Positions 1 to 8,732 of a DNA stretch of 64,000 bases are shown here, piece after piece. The stretch covers positions 16,632 to 80,631 of the forward strand of contig CAZUZS010000012.1 of assembly GCA_964624795.1 (NCBI GenBank), read 5' to 3'. Position numbers and translations under genes: made by a program. Origin of the DNA: CAZUZS01 sp964624795. GTDB lineage: Bacteria > Calditrichota > Calditrichia > RBG-13-44-9. The notes under the pieces were generated by a model. The model did not search any database. It saw only the letters and a program-made list of their open reading frames with translations, and had not been told where the DNA came from. Positions within the stretch are counted from its first letter, which is position 1. The number at the start of each line of letters is the position of its first letter.

Positions 1-2409
1 GACTGCCCGGTCTGCGATGAAGGAGGCGAGTGCCACCTGCAGGATATGACGACCATGACTGGCCACGATTATCGCAGATTCCGTTATCATAAACGAACCT
101 ACCGGAACCAAAACCTGGGGCCGTTTATCAACCACGAAATGAACCGCTGCATCCAGTGCTACCGCTGCGTGCGCTTTTACCGGGATTACGCCGGGGGGCG
201 GGATCTCCATGCGCTGGCATCGAAGAATCACACCTATTTCGGGCGTTTCGAAGACGGTACTCTGGAAAGCGAATTCAGCGGAAACCTGGTGGAAGTTTGC
301 CCTACCGGGGTCTTCACCGATAAAACCTTGAAAAAACATTACACCCGCAAATGGGACTTAACCACCGCCCCGTCCATTTGCCACCACTGCGGATTGGGCT
401 GCAACATCATTGCCGGGGAACGCTACGGCAGCCTGCGGCGGATTCTCAGCCGCTACAACGGCCAGGTAAACGGCTATTTCATCTGCGACCGTGGCCGCTT
501 CGGTTACGAATTCGTCAACAGCCAAAACCGCATCCGGCAGCCCCTGCGGAGGGGAGAAGCCAGCAAGCAGTTGGAGCCACTGGACAAGGGAACCATCCTG
601 AATTCCCTTGGAAAAATACTGGAAGGCAGCAAAGAAATCATCGGCATCGGCTCGCCCCGTGCTTCGCTGGAGGCGAATTTTGCGCTGCAAAAACTGGTAG
701 GAAAAGAGAATTTCTACCTGGGGATTTCCGGCCGGGAACACCGCCTGCTCGATACAATTTTGGAGATTCTGCGAAACGGCCCGGCCCGCACGCCGTCGCT
801 GAAGGAAGTGGAAAAAGCCGATGCGGTTTTCATTCTGGGCGAAGATATCACGAATACCGCCCCGATGCTGGCGCTGGCGGTGCGCCAGGCGATCCGCCAG
901 AAACCGATGGGGACATCCCGAAAATTGAACATCCCGGATTGGGACGATGCGGCAGTGCGGGAAGCCACACAGGAGCAAAAAGGGCCGTTGTTTGTCGCCG
1001 CCCCGTTTGGCACCCGGCTGGACGATGTGGCAACTGCCACCTACCGCGCTACCCCGGACGACATCGCCCGGCTTGGTTTTGCGGTGGCGCATCAAATCGA
1101 AAAAGGTGCTTCCGGAATCGCGGATTTACCGGCTGACGTTCGCGCGTTGGTGAAACAGATCGCGGAAGCGCTGAAAAATGCCGAAAAGCCGCTACTGATT
1201 GCCGGAACCGCCTCGCACAACGAAGCGATTCTTCACGCGGCAGCCAACATTACAAGGGCACTTTATTCAGCCAAAAAAGAGGTAAGCCTCTCATTTACAG
1301 TTCCCGAAGTGAACAGTTTGGGGCTGGCCATGCTGGGCGGGAAACCGCTGAGCGAGGCGTTTGAAAGAGCACATGGTGAAGATAAGAAATCCGCCATCAT
1401 TCTTGAAAACAATCTCTACCGGCGGGCACAAAAGAAAGACGTTGATGCGTTTTTCGAAAATTGCAAAAATGTGATCACCCTGGACGCGCATATCCAGCCA
1501 ACCGCTGCCCGCTCCTACATTGTGATTCCCGTGGGGACGTTTGCAGAAAACGACGGAACGGTGGTCAGCAGCGAAGGCCGCGCCCAGCGATTCTACCAGG
1601 TTTACGCGCCGCAGGACGACGTGCAGGAAAGCTGGCGTTGGCTGGCGGAAATTTCGGCAGCAATAGGACAGACCGAACCGGGCAACTGGAAAACGTTCGA
1701 TGAGTTTACCGCCGCGCTGGTGGCCGAGATGCCGGATTTCGGCGGAATCGATGAGCTGGCACCGCCGCCCGGATTTCGCGTAGCGGGACAAAAAATACCA
1801 CGCCAGCCGCACCGCTTCAGCGGACGAACCGCCATGCACGCCAATGTCAATGTGAGCGAACCCAAACCGCCGGAGGACCCCGATTCGGCGCTCTCTTTCA
1901 CGATGGAAGGGTACCGCGGAAAACCGCCGTCCTCCATTATTCCGTTTTTCTGGTCGCCGGGCTGGAACTCGGCGCAGTCCATCAACAAATTCCAGATTGA
2001 AGTGGGCGGCGGGCTGCACGGGGGAGATCCCGGCAGGCGGCTCATCGAAGCCGGTGACAAATCCGGTTTCAACAGCGAAACGCCGCCTCCATTCGCAGCG
2101 CGGGAAGACGAGTTTTTGCTGCTGCCGGTGTATCACATTTTTGGCAGCGAGGAGTTGAGCAGCATGTCGCCGGCAATTGCCGAAAGGGCGCCGCAGCCTT
2201 ACCTGGCACTGAATCCGGCGGATGCAGAAAAACGGAAAATATCCGAAGGGAAAGAGATCGAATTCAGCTTGGGCGGAAATCCCGTCCGGCTGCCGGTGAT
2301 TTTCCGCAAAGAGATACCGGGCGGAATCGCCGGGATGGCGGCCGGTTTGCCGAAAACGGAATGGGCCGAATTGCCGCAGTGGGTTAAACTGGGAGAAGCC
2401 GGAAAATGA
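1..2409 (+). CDS. nuoG: NADH-quinone oxidoreductase subunit G (5' end outside window)
   Basis: This is the electron-input arm subunit of respiratory complex I, which passes electrons from NADH through iron-sulfur clusters towards quinone. The frame is already open at base 1 and encodes CPVCDEGGECHLQD, the three cysteines of the His-Cys3 N5 cluster, so the true start lies upstream and the ATG at 46 is internal. Counting residues from base 1, further cluster ligands are C50, C53, C56 and C100 (CIQCYRC and CPTG). C127, C130, C134 and C162 form the off-pathway N7-type cluster that only some bacteria retain. A molybdopterin-oxidoreductase-like fold follows. The C-terminal part around SPGWNSAQSINKFQ resembles the Escherichia coli type of NuoG. 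The gene overlaps nuoH by four bases. Confidence 0.97.
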   Translation, partial: DCPVCDEGGECHLQDMTTMTGHDYRRFRYHKRTYRNQNLGPFINHEMNRCIQCYRCVRFYRDYAGGRDLHALASKNHTYFGRFEDGTLESEFSGNLVEVCPTGVFTDKTLKKHYTRKWDLTTAPSICHHCGLGCNIIAGERYGSLRRILSRYNGQVNGYFICDRGRFGYEFVNSQNRIRQPLRRGEASKQLEPLDKGTILNSLGKILEGSKEIIGIGSPRASLEANFALQKLVGKENFYLGISGREHRLLDTILEILRNGPARTPSLKEVEKADAVFILGEDITNTAPMLALAVRQAIRQKPMGTSRKLNIPDWDDAAVREATQEQKGPLFVAAPFGTRLDDVATATYRATPDDIARLGFAVAHQIEKGASGIADLPADVRALVKQIAEALKNAEKPLLIAGTASHNEAILHAAANITRALYSAKKEVSLSFTVPEVNSLGLAMLGGKPLSEAFERAHGEDKKSAIILENNLYRRAQKKDVDAFFENCKNVITLDAHIQPTAARSYIVIPVGTFAENDGTVVSSEGRAQRFYQVYAPQDDVQESWRWLAEISAAIGQTEPGNWKTFDEFTAALVAEMPDFGGIDELAPPPGFRVAGQKIPRQPHRFSGRTAMHANVNVSEPKPPEDPDSALSFTMEGYRGKPPSSIIPFFWSPGWNSAQSINKFQIEVGGGLHGGDPGRRLIEAGDKSGFNSETPPPFAAREDEFLLLPVYHIFGSEELSSMSPAIAERAPQPYLALNPADAEKRKISEGKEIEFSLGGNPVRLPVIFRKEIPGGIAGMAAGLPKTEWAELPQWVKLGEAGK

Positions 2410-3359
2410 ACAGCACCCTCATCAGCCTGATTATTATTGTGGGCGTGCTGCTGGTGATGCTCACCATTGCCGCCGGCCTGATTTACGTGGAACGCCGCAT
2501 GTTGGCCGCCTGGCAGGACCGCTACGGCCCCAACCGCACCGGGCCTTTCGGACTGCTGCAGGTGCTGGCCGACATGATCAAGATTTTTTTCAAAGAGGAC
2601 TGGATCGCGCCTTTTGCCGACAAGCGCATTTTCGTGGTCGCGCCGGGCCTCATCATGTTTACGGTGCTTATGAGTTTCGCCATCATCCCGTTTACCTCCC
2701 GCATTCTTGTGGTGGATCTGAACATCGGCTTGCTGTTTTTCCTGGCCATGTCATCCATGGGCGTTTACAGCCTGGTGCTGGCGGGCTGGGCATCCAACAA
2801 CAAATACGCGTTGCTGGGAGCCCTGCGCGGCGCGGCGCAGATGATGTCCTACGAAGTTTTCATGGGGCTGTCGCTGATGGGCGTGGTGATGATGGCCGGT
2901 TCTTTAAACCTGCGGGAAATTGTGGAGGCACAGCGAAAAATCTGGTTTTTTATCCCGCAAATCCTGGGATTCATCGTTTTCATGATTGCCGGTATCGCGG
3001 AAACCCACCGCCTGCCGTTCGACATCCCGGAAGCGGAGAGCGAGCTGATTGCCGGTTACCATTCGGAATATTCGGGGATGAAATTCGGAATGTTTTTCGT
3101 TGGGGAATATCTCGGCATCACGCTGGTTTCGACACTGATTGTCACCCTGTTTTTTGGCGGGTGGCTGGGTCCCTCTTTTTTGCCGGGAATCGTCTGGTTT
3201 TTCCTGAAGATGGGATTTTTTATTCTTACGTTTGTGTTGCTGCGCGCTTCGCTCCCGCGACCGCGTTATGATCAATTGATGAGCTACGGTTGGAAACTGC
3301 TGCTGCCGCTCACTCTGTTGAACCTGTTGGTTACCGGGGCGATTATTCTGGCGAGCTGA
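2406..3359 (+). CDS. nuoH: NADH-quinone oxidoreductase subunit H
   Basis: This is the membrane subunit of complex I that joins the hydrophilic arm to the proton-pumping arm and forms much of the quinone chamber. The 317-residue length is usual for the family and about eight membrane helices are visible. Diagnostic segments are GPNRTGPFGLLQVLAD at residues 41-56 and the acidic loop ETHRLPFDIPEAESEL at 199-214, which lines the quinone cavity. The start ATG overlaps the nuoG stop as ATGA, implying translational coupling. It is followed by a 283-base spacer instead of directly by nuoI, which is unusual for this operon. Confidence 0.98.
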   Translation: MNSTLISLIIIVGVLLVMLTIAAGLIYVERRMLAAWQDRYGPNRTGPFGLLQVLADMIKIFFKEDWIAPFADKRIFVVAPGLIMFTVLMSFAIIPFTSRILVVDLNIGLLFFLAMSSMGVYSLVLAGWASNNKYALLGALRGAAQMMSYEVFMGLSLMGVVMMAGSLNLREIVEAQRKIWFFIPQILGFIVFMIAGIAETHRLPFDIPEAESELIAGYHSEYSGMKFGMFFVGEYLGITLVSTLIVTLFFGGWLGPSFLPGIVWFFLKMGFFILTFVLLRASLPRPRYDQLMSYGWKLLLPLTLLNLLVTGAIILAS

Positions 3360-3428
3360 AATTTTAACGTGAAACGTGAGAAGTGAAATATGAAACGTAG
3401 AGAGATTTTTGAGAGAAGAATTTAATAG

Positions 3429-3617
3429 CCCCGATTTTTCCCGAAGGGATCACTATGTGATAAATCGGGGAATAAGGAAAACAGCAGAAAGGGAAAAGGG
3501 CTTCAGCCCAATTATTTTGCTAAAGCCAGATTTTAAGAAAACGCAGACAATAGTCACCGATCTGAAGATCGGGGCAAGCCAGAGGCAAAACAGGAATGCC
3601 CGGATTTATAATCGGGC
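3429..3617 (+). repeat. multi-hairpin element in the nuoH-nuoI spacer
   Basis: The 283-base spacer 3360-3642 has no convincing gene. It holds a dense run of inverted repeats. CCCCGATTT (3429-3437) pairs with AAATCGGGG (3462-3470) and encloses two smaller hairpins, CCC-GAA-GGG and ATCAC-TAT-GTGAT, giving a three-way junction. Then come GGGCT-TC-AGCCC (3498-3509), CCGATCT-GA-AGATCGG (3557-3572) and GCCC(G)GATT-TAT-AATCGGGC (3598-3617). The pairings are read directly. That this is a dispersed REP-like repeat or an RNA-processing or stability element within the operon is inference. No U-run follows, so a simple terminator is unlikely. Confidence 0.6.
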
Positions 3618-3642
3618 GACTTTAAAATAGATTGGGGGCAGG

Positions 3643-4158
3643 ATGTTTAGTCAGTTACGCAGCATGTGGATCGCTTTCACCCACATGTTTCGCAAGCGGG
3701 TCACCGTTCAGTATCCGGAGGAAAAATCGAAATTGCCGGCCCGCTGGCGGGGCAGAATTGTGCTTACCCGCGATCCGGACGGTGAAGAGCGTTGCGTGGC
3801 CTGCTACCTGTGCGCAGTGGCCTGCCCGGTGGACTGTATTTCTTTACAGGCCACCGAGGACGAACACGGACGGCGCTATCCCGAATTTTTCCGCATCAAT
3901 TTCTCCCGCTGCATTTTTTGCGGCTTCTGCGAGGATGCCTGCCCGACCTATGCCATTCAACTTATTCCCGATTTCGAAATGGCCGAATACAATCGCCAGA
4001 ATCTGGTCTATGAAAAAGAGCATTTGCTGGTGGACGGGGAAGGAAAGTATCATGGCTATAATTTCTACAAAGTGGCCGGGCTTGCCATCGGCGGAAAAGG
4101 AAAGGGAGAAGCGGAAAATGAAGATCCGCCGGTCGATGTCCGCAGCTTGTTGCCGTAA
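3643..4158 (+). CDS. nuoI: NADH-quinone oxidoreductase subunit I (2x[4Fe-4S])
   Basis: This is the ferredoxin-like subunit of complex I that carries clusters N6a and N6b and relays electrons towards N2. The 171 residues contain two classical motifs: C51, C54, C57 with C61-Pro (CVACYLCAVACP), and C90, C93, C96 with C100-Pro (CIFCGFCEDACP). Each motif supplies three ligands to one cluster and one to the other. The ATG at 3643 is preceded by GGGGGCAGG. The gene stands apart from its neighbours, with hairpin-containing spacers of 284 bases upstream and 252 bases downstream, unlike the tightly overlapped rest of the operon. Confidence 0.98.
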   Translation: MFSQLRSMWIAFTHMFRKRVTVQYPEEKSKLPARWRGRIVLTRDPDGEERCVACYLCAVACPVDCISLQATEDEHGRRYPEFFRINFSRCIFCGFCEDACPTYAIQLIPDFEMAEYNRQNLVYEKEHLLVDGEGKYHGYNFYKVAGLAIGGKGKGEAENEDPPVDVRSLLP

Positions 4159-4410
4159 GAGACCAACAGAATTCTAACCGGCAGCCAGGGAAAATGCGTA
4201 TGGCCGGAATTGAGTACTATCATGACGACATTTGGAGGAGGCATTCCAAACAACAACTCCCGGCGAAAGCCGGCTGAACAAACCGGTTCCCGAATTTGGT
4301 TTGGGAACCGGAAAGTTAAAGTTTCGTGGGCGGGCGCTTGGGGGAACGGCCCGGAAATCAAAACAGAAAATAAAAGAACCGGATAAAGCATCCGGCCCAG
4401 GATTTCAATT
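4159..4410 (+). other. nuoI-nuoJ spacer with two hairpins
   Basis: No gene is supported here. Two strong hairpins can be read. CCGGC-GAAA-GCCGG at 4260-4273 has a GNRA tetraloop. CCGGTTCCC (4283-4291) pairs with GGGAACCGG (4303-4311) across an 11-base loop. Neither is followed by a T-run, so they look more like mRNA-stability or processing elements than terminators. Confidence 0.5.
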
Positions 4411-4941
4411 ATGGACATCACTTTTTACATTGCGGCAGCGGTAGCAATCCTTTCCACCATCATGGTGATCACCCGCCTGAACGCCGTCCATGCCTTGCTT
4501 TACCTGATTGTGTCGCTGCTGGCAGTTGCCGTCATTTTTTATGTGCTGGGAGCGCCGTTTATCGCAGCGCTGGAAGTGATCATCTATGCCGGCGCCATCA
4601 TGGTGTTGTTTATCTTTGTGGTCATGATGCTGAACCTGGGGGACAAGTCAGTTCAGCAGGAAAAACAGTGGCTCTCTGCCGGCGCCTGGGTCGGCCCGGC
4701 CATTCTCTCGCTGATTCTGTTGGGTGAGTTCCTCTATGTGATGCTCGCCGGTTCCGGCCAGCCCGTCGAGGGGGTAGTCGTCAGTCCCCAAAAGGTAGGC
4801 GTTTCGCTCTTCAGCACCTATCTGCTGGGGGTGGAGCTTTCCGCCATGCTGCTGTTGGCGGGCATCATCGGCGCCTACCACCTGGGCCGGCGTAAGAAGC
4901 CGGTTTACCACCGGTTTCTGCAGGAGGAGGGCGGCAAATGA
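4411..4941 (+). CDS. nuoJ: NADH-quinone oxidoreductase subunit J
   Basis: This is a small membrane subunit of complex I, part of the NuoA/J/K group that links the quinone site to the antiporter-like subunits. The 176 residues contain about five hydrophobic helices. The segment EVIIYAGAIMVLFIFVVMML is the conserved helix with the glycine-based bulge typical of NuoJ. The C-terminal tail after the last helix is short and basic. The ATG at 4411 follows a weak AGGA. The stop overlaps the nuoK start as ATGA, so the two are translationally coupled. Confidence 0.96.
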   Translation: MDITFYIAAAVAILSTIMVITRLNAVHALLYLIVSLLAVAVIFYVLGAPFIAALEVIIYAGAIMVLFIFVVMMLNLGDKSVQQEKQWLSAGAWVGPAILSLILLGEFLYVMLAGSGQPVEGVVVSPQKVGVSLFSTYLLGVELSAMLLLAGIIGAYHLGRRKKPVYHRFLQEEGGK

Positions 4942-5246
4942 TACACATTTCCATGGAAACCGGTTTAATTCTGGCGGGAATTCTGTTCAGCCTCGGGTTG
5001 CTGGGAGTGCTTGTCCGCCGCAATGTAATTTTCGTTCTGATGTCCATCGAAATTATGCTGAATGCAGCGGGTCTGGCCTTTGTGGTCGCCGGGGCGCGGT
5101 GGGGCCAGGCGGACGGCCAGGTGATGTTCATTTTTATTCTCACCATGGCGGCGGCGGAAGTGTCGGTAGGTTTGGCGCTCATTCTCCAAATTTACCACCA
5201 CTTCAAAACGCTGGATTCGGATGCAGCAAGCAAAATGAAAGGGTAA
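4938..5246 (+). CDS. nuoK: NADH-quinone oxidoreductase subunit K
   Basis: This is the smallest antiporter-related membrane subunit of complex I. The 102 residues make three helices. The two membrane glutamates needed for proton translocation are present: Glu38 in MSIEIMLNA and Glu74 in AAAEVSVGLA, matching E. coli Glu36 and Glu72 by motif. It overlaps nuoJ by four bases, and one base separates its stop from the nuoL start. Confidence 0.98.
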   Translation: MIHISMETGLILAGILFSLGLLGVLVRRNVIFVLMSIEIMLNAAGLAFVVAGARWGQADGQVMFIFILTMAAAEVSVGLALILQIYHHFKTLDSDAASKMKG

Positions 5247-5247
5247 C

Positions 5248-7140
5248 ATGCTTCAACTGCTTTGGTTAATACCGGCACTACCTTTTTTCAGTTACGCCAT
5301 CCTGGCGATTTTCGGGAAACGCATTTCGCGCAACGGCGTGGCGGCGCTGGGAGTCGGATCGGTGGGCACATCGGCGATACTAACCATCCTGCTGGGAATC
5401 AGCTTTCTGACCTCTCCGCCTGCCAACTACGCCTTTTCCCAAACGCTGTGGAAGTGGATGGATGTGGCCGGATTCTCTCCCGGAATCACCTTTTACCTGG
5501 ATTCCCTCTCACTGGTTTTCATCTTTGTGATTACGTTCGTGGGATTTCTCATTCACCTCTACTCTTCCGAATTCATGCAGGGAGATGAAGGCTACAGCCG
5601 CTTCTTCGCCTACATGAACCTGTTTGTCGGCTCCATGCTCACCCTGGTGCTGGCCGACAACCTGCTGCTTCTCTACCTGGGCTGGGAAGGTGTCGGGTTG
5701 TGCAGTTACTTGCTCATCGGTTTCTGGTACCAGGAACCGGAAAACGGCTATGCGGCACGCAAAGCGTTCATCGTGACCCGCGTAGGGGATGCGGCGTTTG
5801 CGGTCGGTCTTTTTCTGCTCTTTCAGAACCTCGGTACCCTGGATATTCAAAATATGCTGCAGCGGGCGGATGCCCAATGGATTGCAGGCTCCACCCTGCC
5901 GGTAGCGGCGGCACTGCTGCTTCTGGGCGGGGCGGTCGGTAAATCGGCGCAACTTCCGCTGCAAACCTGGCTCCCCGACGCCATGGCTGGTCCCACCCCG
6001 GTAAGCGCACTGATTCACGCCGCCACGATGGTCACTGCCGGCGTTTACCTCATTGCCCGAACTTACGTGATTTTTCAATTGGCTCCGGTCGCCATGCTGG
6101 TCGTCGCCATTATCGGGGCCGCCACCCTTTTGCTTGCCGGATTCAGCGCCATTACGCAAGTGGACATTAAAAGGGTGCTGGCCTATTCCACCATCAGCCA
6201 GATCGGCTACATGATGCTGGCTCTTGGCGTGGGCGCCTGGGCCGCCGGGATTTTCCATTTTATGATTCACGCATTTTTCAAAGCCCTCCTCTTTTTGGGG
6301 GCCGGCGTGGTCATCATTACCCATCACCACGAACACAACATGTTCAAAATGGGAGGGCTGCGAAAACAGCTTCCGGTTACCTTCTGGACGTTTTTAATCG
6401 CATCCGGGGCGCTGGCAGCAATCCCCATCGTTACCGCCGGATTTTACAGCAAAGATGCTATCATCTGGTATGCCTGGTCGGCGGAAGGGGGCAGCACACT
6501 GCTGTGGGTTGCGGCACTGGTGGGCGCGTTTCTGACCGCGATTTACACCTTCCGCATGGTGTTTATTACCTTTTTCGGGGAAGAAAAAATGCCCAAAAAC
6601 GGGACGGTCGGTTTTCGGCTGAAACTGCCGCTGGTTGTGCTGGCGGTCCTGTCCGTTATCGGCGGTTTCATTAACCTGCCGCACACTTTTGGGAAGTTTA
6701 CCCCGCTTTTCAATTTCCTGGAACATACCCTTCCCGCCATTAAAGTCGTTCACGAAAGCCTCTCGCTGGAATTCTGGTTCGAGCTGATTAGTGCGGTAAC
6801 TGCGCTTTTGGGGCTTTACCTGGCTTATTATTTCTTTTTTAAGAGAACGCAGTTCGCGGAGCGCTTCAACAATACTGCGGTGGGCGCCGCAATCCATCGC
6901 TTCTGGTTTACCGGCTGGGGATTCGACTGGATTTACGACCGACTGCTTGTTTTCCCGTTTGTCTGGCTGGCACGAATTAACCGGCGGGATTTCATCGATC
7001 TCTTTTATGATGGCGTGGCATGGACGACGCAGTTGCTCCACAAAGGAGTCGGCCTCACCCAAACCGGAAGGATCAGGTGGTATGCCATGGGTATTGCATT
7101 AGGAGCCGTTATTTCCATCGCACTGGGAGTATTTCTATGA
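5248..7140 (+). CDS. nuoL: NADH-quinone oxidoreductase subunit L (antiporter-like)
   Basis: This is the distal proton-pumping subunit of complex I, related to Mrp antiporters. The 630 residues give about 16 helices, with the long lateral-helix region at the C terminus. Glu147 in LYLGWEGVGLCSYLLIGF matches the essential channel glutamate. The KSAQLPLQTWLPDAMAGPTP segment (about residues 231-250) contains the conserved lysine and the discontinuous-helix proline. The start lies one base after the nuoK stop. The stop overlaps the nuoM start as ATGA. Confidence 0.98.
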   Translation: MLQLLWLIPALPFFSYAILAIFGKRISRNGVAALGVGSVGTSAILTILLGISFLTSPPANYAFSQTLWKWMDVAGFSPGITFYLDSLSLVFIFVITFVGFLIHLYSSEFMQGDEGYSRFFAYMNLFVGSMLTLVLADNLLLLYLGWEGVGLCSYLLIGFWYQEPENGYAARKAFIVTRVGDAAFAVGLFLLFQNLGTLDIQNMLQRADAQWIAGSTLPVAAALLLLGGAVGKSAQLPLQTWLPDAMAGPTPVSALIHAATMVTAGVYLIARTYVIFQLAPVAMLVVAIIGAATLLLAGFSAITQVDIKRVLAYSTISQIGYMMLALGVGAWAAGIFHFMIHAFFKALLFLGAGVVIITHHHEHNMFKMGGLRKQLPVTFWTFLIASGALAAIPIVTAGFYSKDAIIWYAWSAEGGSTLLWVAALVGAFLTAIYTFRMVFITFFGEEKMPKNGTVGFRLKLPLVVLAVLSVIGGFINLPHTFGKFTPLFNFLEHTLPAIKVVHESLSLEFWFELISAVTALLGLYLAYYFFFKRTQFAERFNNTAVGAAIHRFWFTGWGFDWIYDRLLVFPFVWLARINRRDFIDLFYDGVAWTTQLLHKGVGLTQTGRIRWYAMGIALGAVISIALGVFL

Positions 7141-8732
7141 CGCTACCCTGGATTGTAATTATATTTTTCGTTGGCGGTTTGTTGGCCTGGTACTCCGAGC
7201 GCTGGGGAGCAGAATGGCCGCGCTGGGTCTCACTCATCGTTTTGGTGGGGCACATGATATTCCTGGGTGTTCTGTGGATTGTGAACACACCGCAGTTGGT
7301 GGCCTCCGGCGGCAGTCCCTGGCTGATCCAGTTTCACATCCCCTGGATTCCCCAATTGGGCATCAGCATTTATTTTGCTCTGGACGGTATCAGCCTGCTG
7401 CTGATATTGCTTTCCAACCTGTTGGCCATCATGGCAGTGGCCACTTCGTGGATTTCAGTGAAAAAGAAAATCGGATTTTTCCATTTCAACCTGCTGTGGA
7501 TTCTGTCGGCGCTTGCAGGTATTTTTATGGCGCTCGATCTCTTCCTTTTCTATTTCTTCTGGGAAATGCTGCTGGTTCCGCTCTATTTCCTGATTGCGAT
7601 TTGGGGATACGCCGAGCGGCGAACCTATGCCGCCGTTAAATTTTTTATTTTTACCCAGGCCAGCGGGCTCCTGATGCTACTGGGAATCCTGGGGCTTTAC
7701 TTTGTTCACGGCCACGCAACCGGTGTTTACACATTTAATTACATGGAATTGCTGGGAACGAGGATGTCAGAGTCGCTGGCATTCTGGCTGATGCTGGGTT
7801 TCTTTGTAGCGTTCGCGGTGAAGCTGCCGATTGTTCCGTTCCATGTCTGGCTTCCCGACGCGCATACCGAAGCACCTACCGCCGGCAGTGTGGACCTGGC
7901 AGGGCTGGTGCTGAAAATCGGCGCCTACGGAATGCTGCGTTTTGTAATCCCGCTTTTCCCCAAAGCAGCTTTCGATTTTGCGCCAGTCGCCATGATCATC
8001 GGGGTAGTAGGAATTATCTACGGCGCGGTTGTCGCCTACGGGCAAACCGATCTCAAGCGGCTGGTGGCCTACACCAGCATCAGCCACATGGGATTTGTGC
8101 TGCTGGGACTTTTCGCCTGGAACCAGTTGGCCCTGCAAGGATCAATCGTGATTATGCTTTCGCACGGCATCAGCACCTCTGCCCTCTTCATTTTGGTGGG
8201 CGATCTTTACGAACGGATTCACACCCGGGATATGACCCGAATGGGAGGGTTCTGGAAAAAAGTACCCCGCATGGGCGGCGTTGGGATGGTGTTCGCGCTG
8301 GCCTCGCTGGGTCTTCCAGGACTGGGAAATTTTGTCGGTGAATTCCTGGTGCTGCTAGGTCTTTACCGGGTGAATGTGCCAATGGCAGTCATCGCCAGCG
8401 GCGGCTTTATCGTCGCCACTGCCTATTCTCTTTTGATTATCCAGAGAGTATTCCACGGGAAGCCGGTTGCGGAGGAAAAAGGCTGGCATCTCTCCGATAT
8501 GACCGCGCGGGAAATTACCATTCAGGCGTTCATGATCGGCTTTATAATCTGGCTGGGAGTATACCCGCAAACGGTGCTCACCACCGCCAGGAAAGCATTC
8601 GAGAACCTGCGATCTATAACGGCCTCGGCCTATCAGAATGCCACGAGTAACCGCTACCTGCACATTTTTTCCCCGCAGGGCGATAACACCACAATGGTGC
8701 AAGCGGATGAAACTGATGGAGGAAATGAATGA
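7137..8732 (+). CDS. nuoM: NADH-quinone oxidoreductase subunit M (antiporter-like)
   Basis: This is the middle proton-pumping subunit of complex I. It has 531 residues from the ATG at 7137. A longer frame opens at 7020, but the ATG overlapping the nuoL TGA, followed directly by a hydrophobic first helix, matches the operon style and family length. Glu143 in FFWEMLLVPLYFLIAIWGYA is the conserved channel glutamate. KLPIVPFHVWLPDAHTEAPT carries the broken-helix motif. It overlaps nuoN by four bases. Confidence 0.98.
   Translation: MTLPWIVIIFFVGGLLAWYSERWGAEWPRWVSLIVLVGHMIFLGVLWIVNTPQLVASGGSPWLIQFHIPWIPQLGISIYFALDGISLLLILLSNLLAIMAVATSWISVKKKIGFFHFNLLWILSALAGIFMALDLFLFYFFWEMLLVPLYFLIAIWGYAERRTYAAVKFFIFTQASGLLMLLGILGLYFVHGHATGVYTFNYMELLGTRMSESLAFWLMLGFFVAFAVKLPIVPFHVWLPDAHTEAPTAGSVDLAGLVLKIGAYGMLRFVIPLFPKAAFDFAPVAMIIGVVGIIYGAVVAYGQTDLKRLVAYTSISHMGFVLLGLFAWNQLALQGSIVIMLSHGISTSALFILVGDLYERIHTRDMTRMGGFWKKVPRMGGVGMVFALASLGLPGLGNFVGEFLVLLGLYRVNVPMAVIASGGFIVATAYSLLIIQRVFHGKPVAEEKGWHLSDMTAREITIQAFMIGFIIWLGVYPQTVLTTARKAFENLRSITASAYQNATSNRYLHIFSPQGDNTTMVQADETDGGNE

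Noticed and set aside
3409..3630. 73-codon frame in the nuoH-nuoI spacer
   Set aside because: It simply translates the inverted repeats; no domain, no ribosome-binding site and no family.
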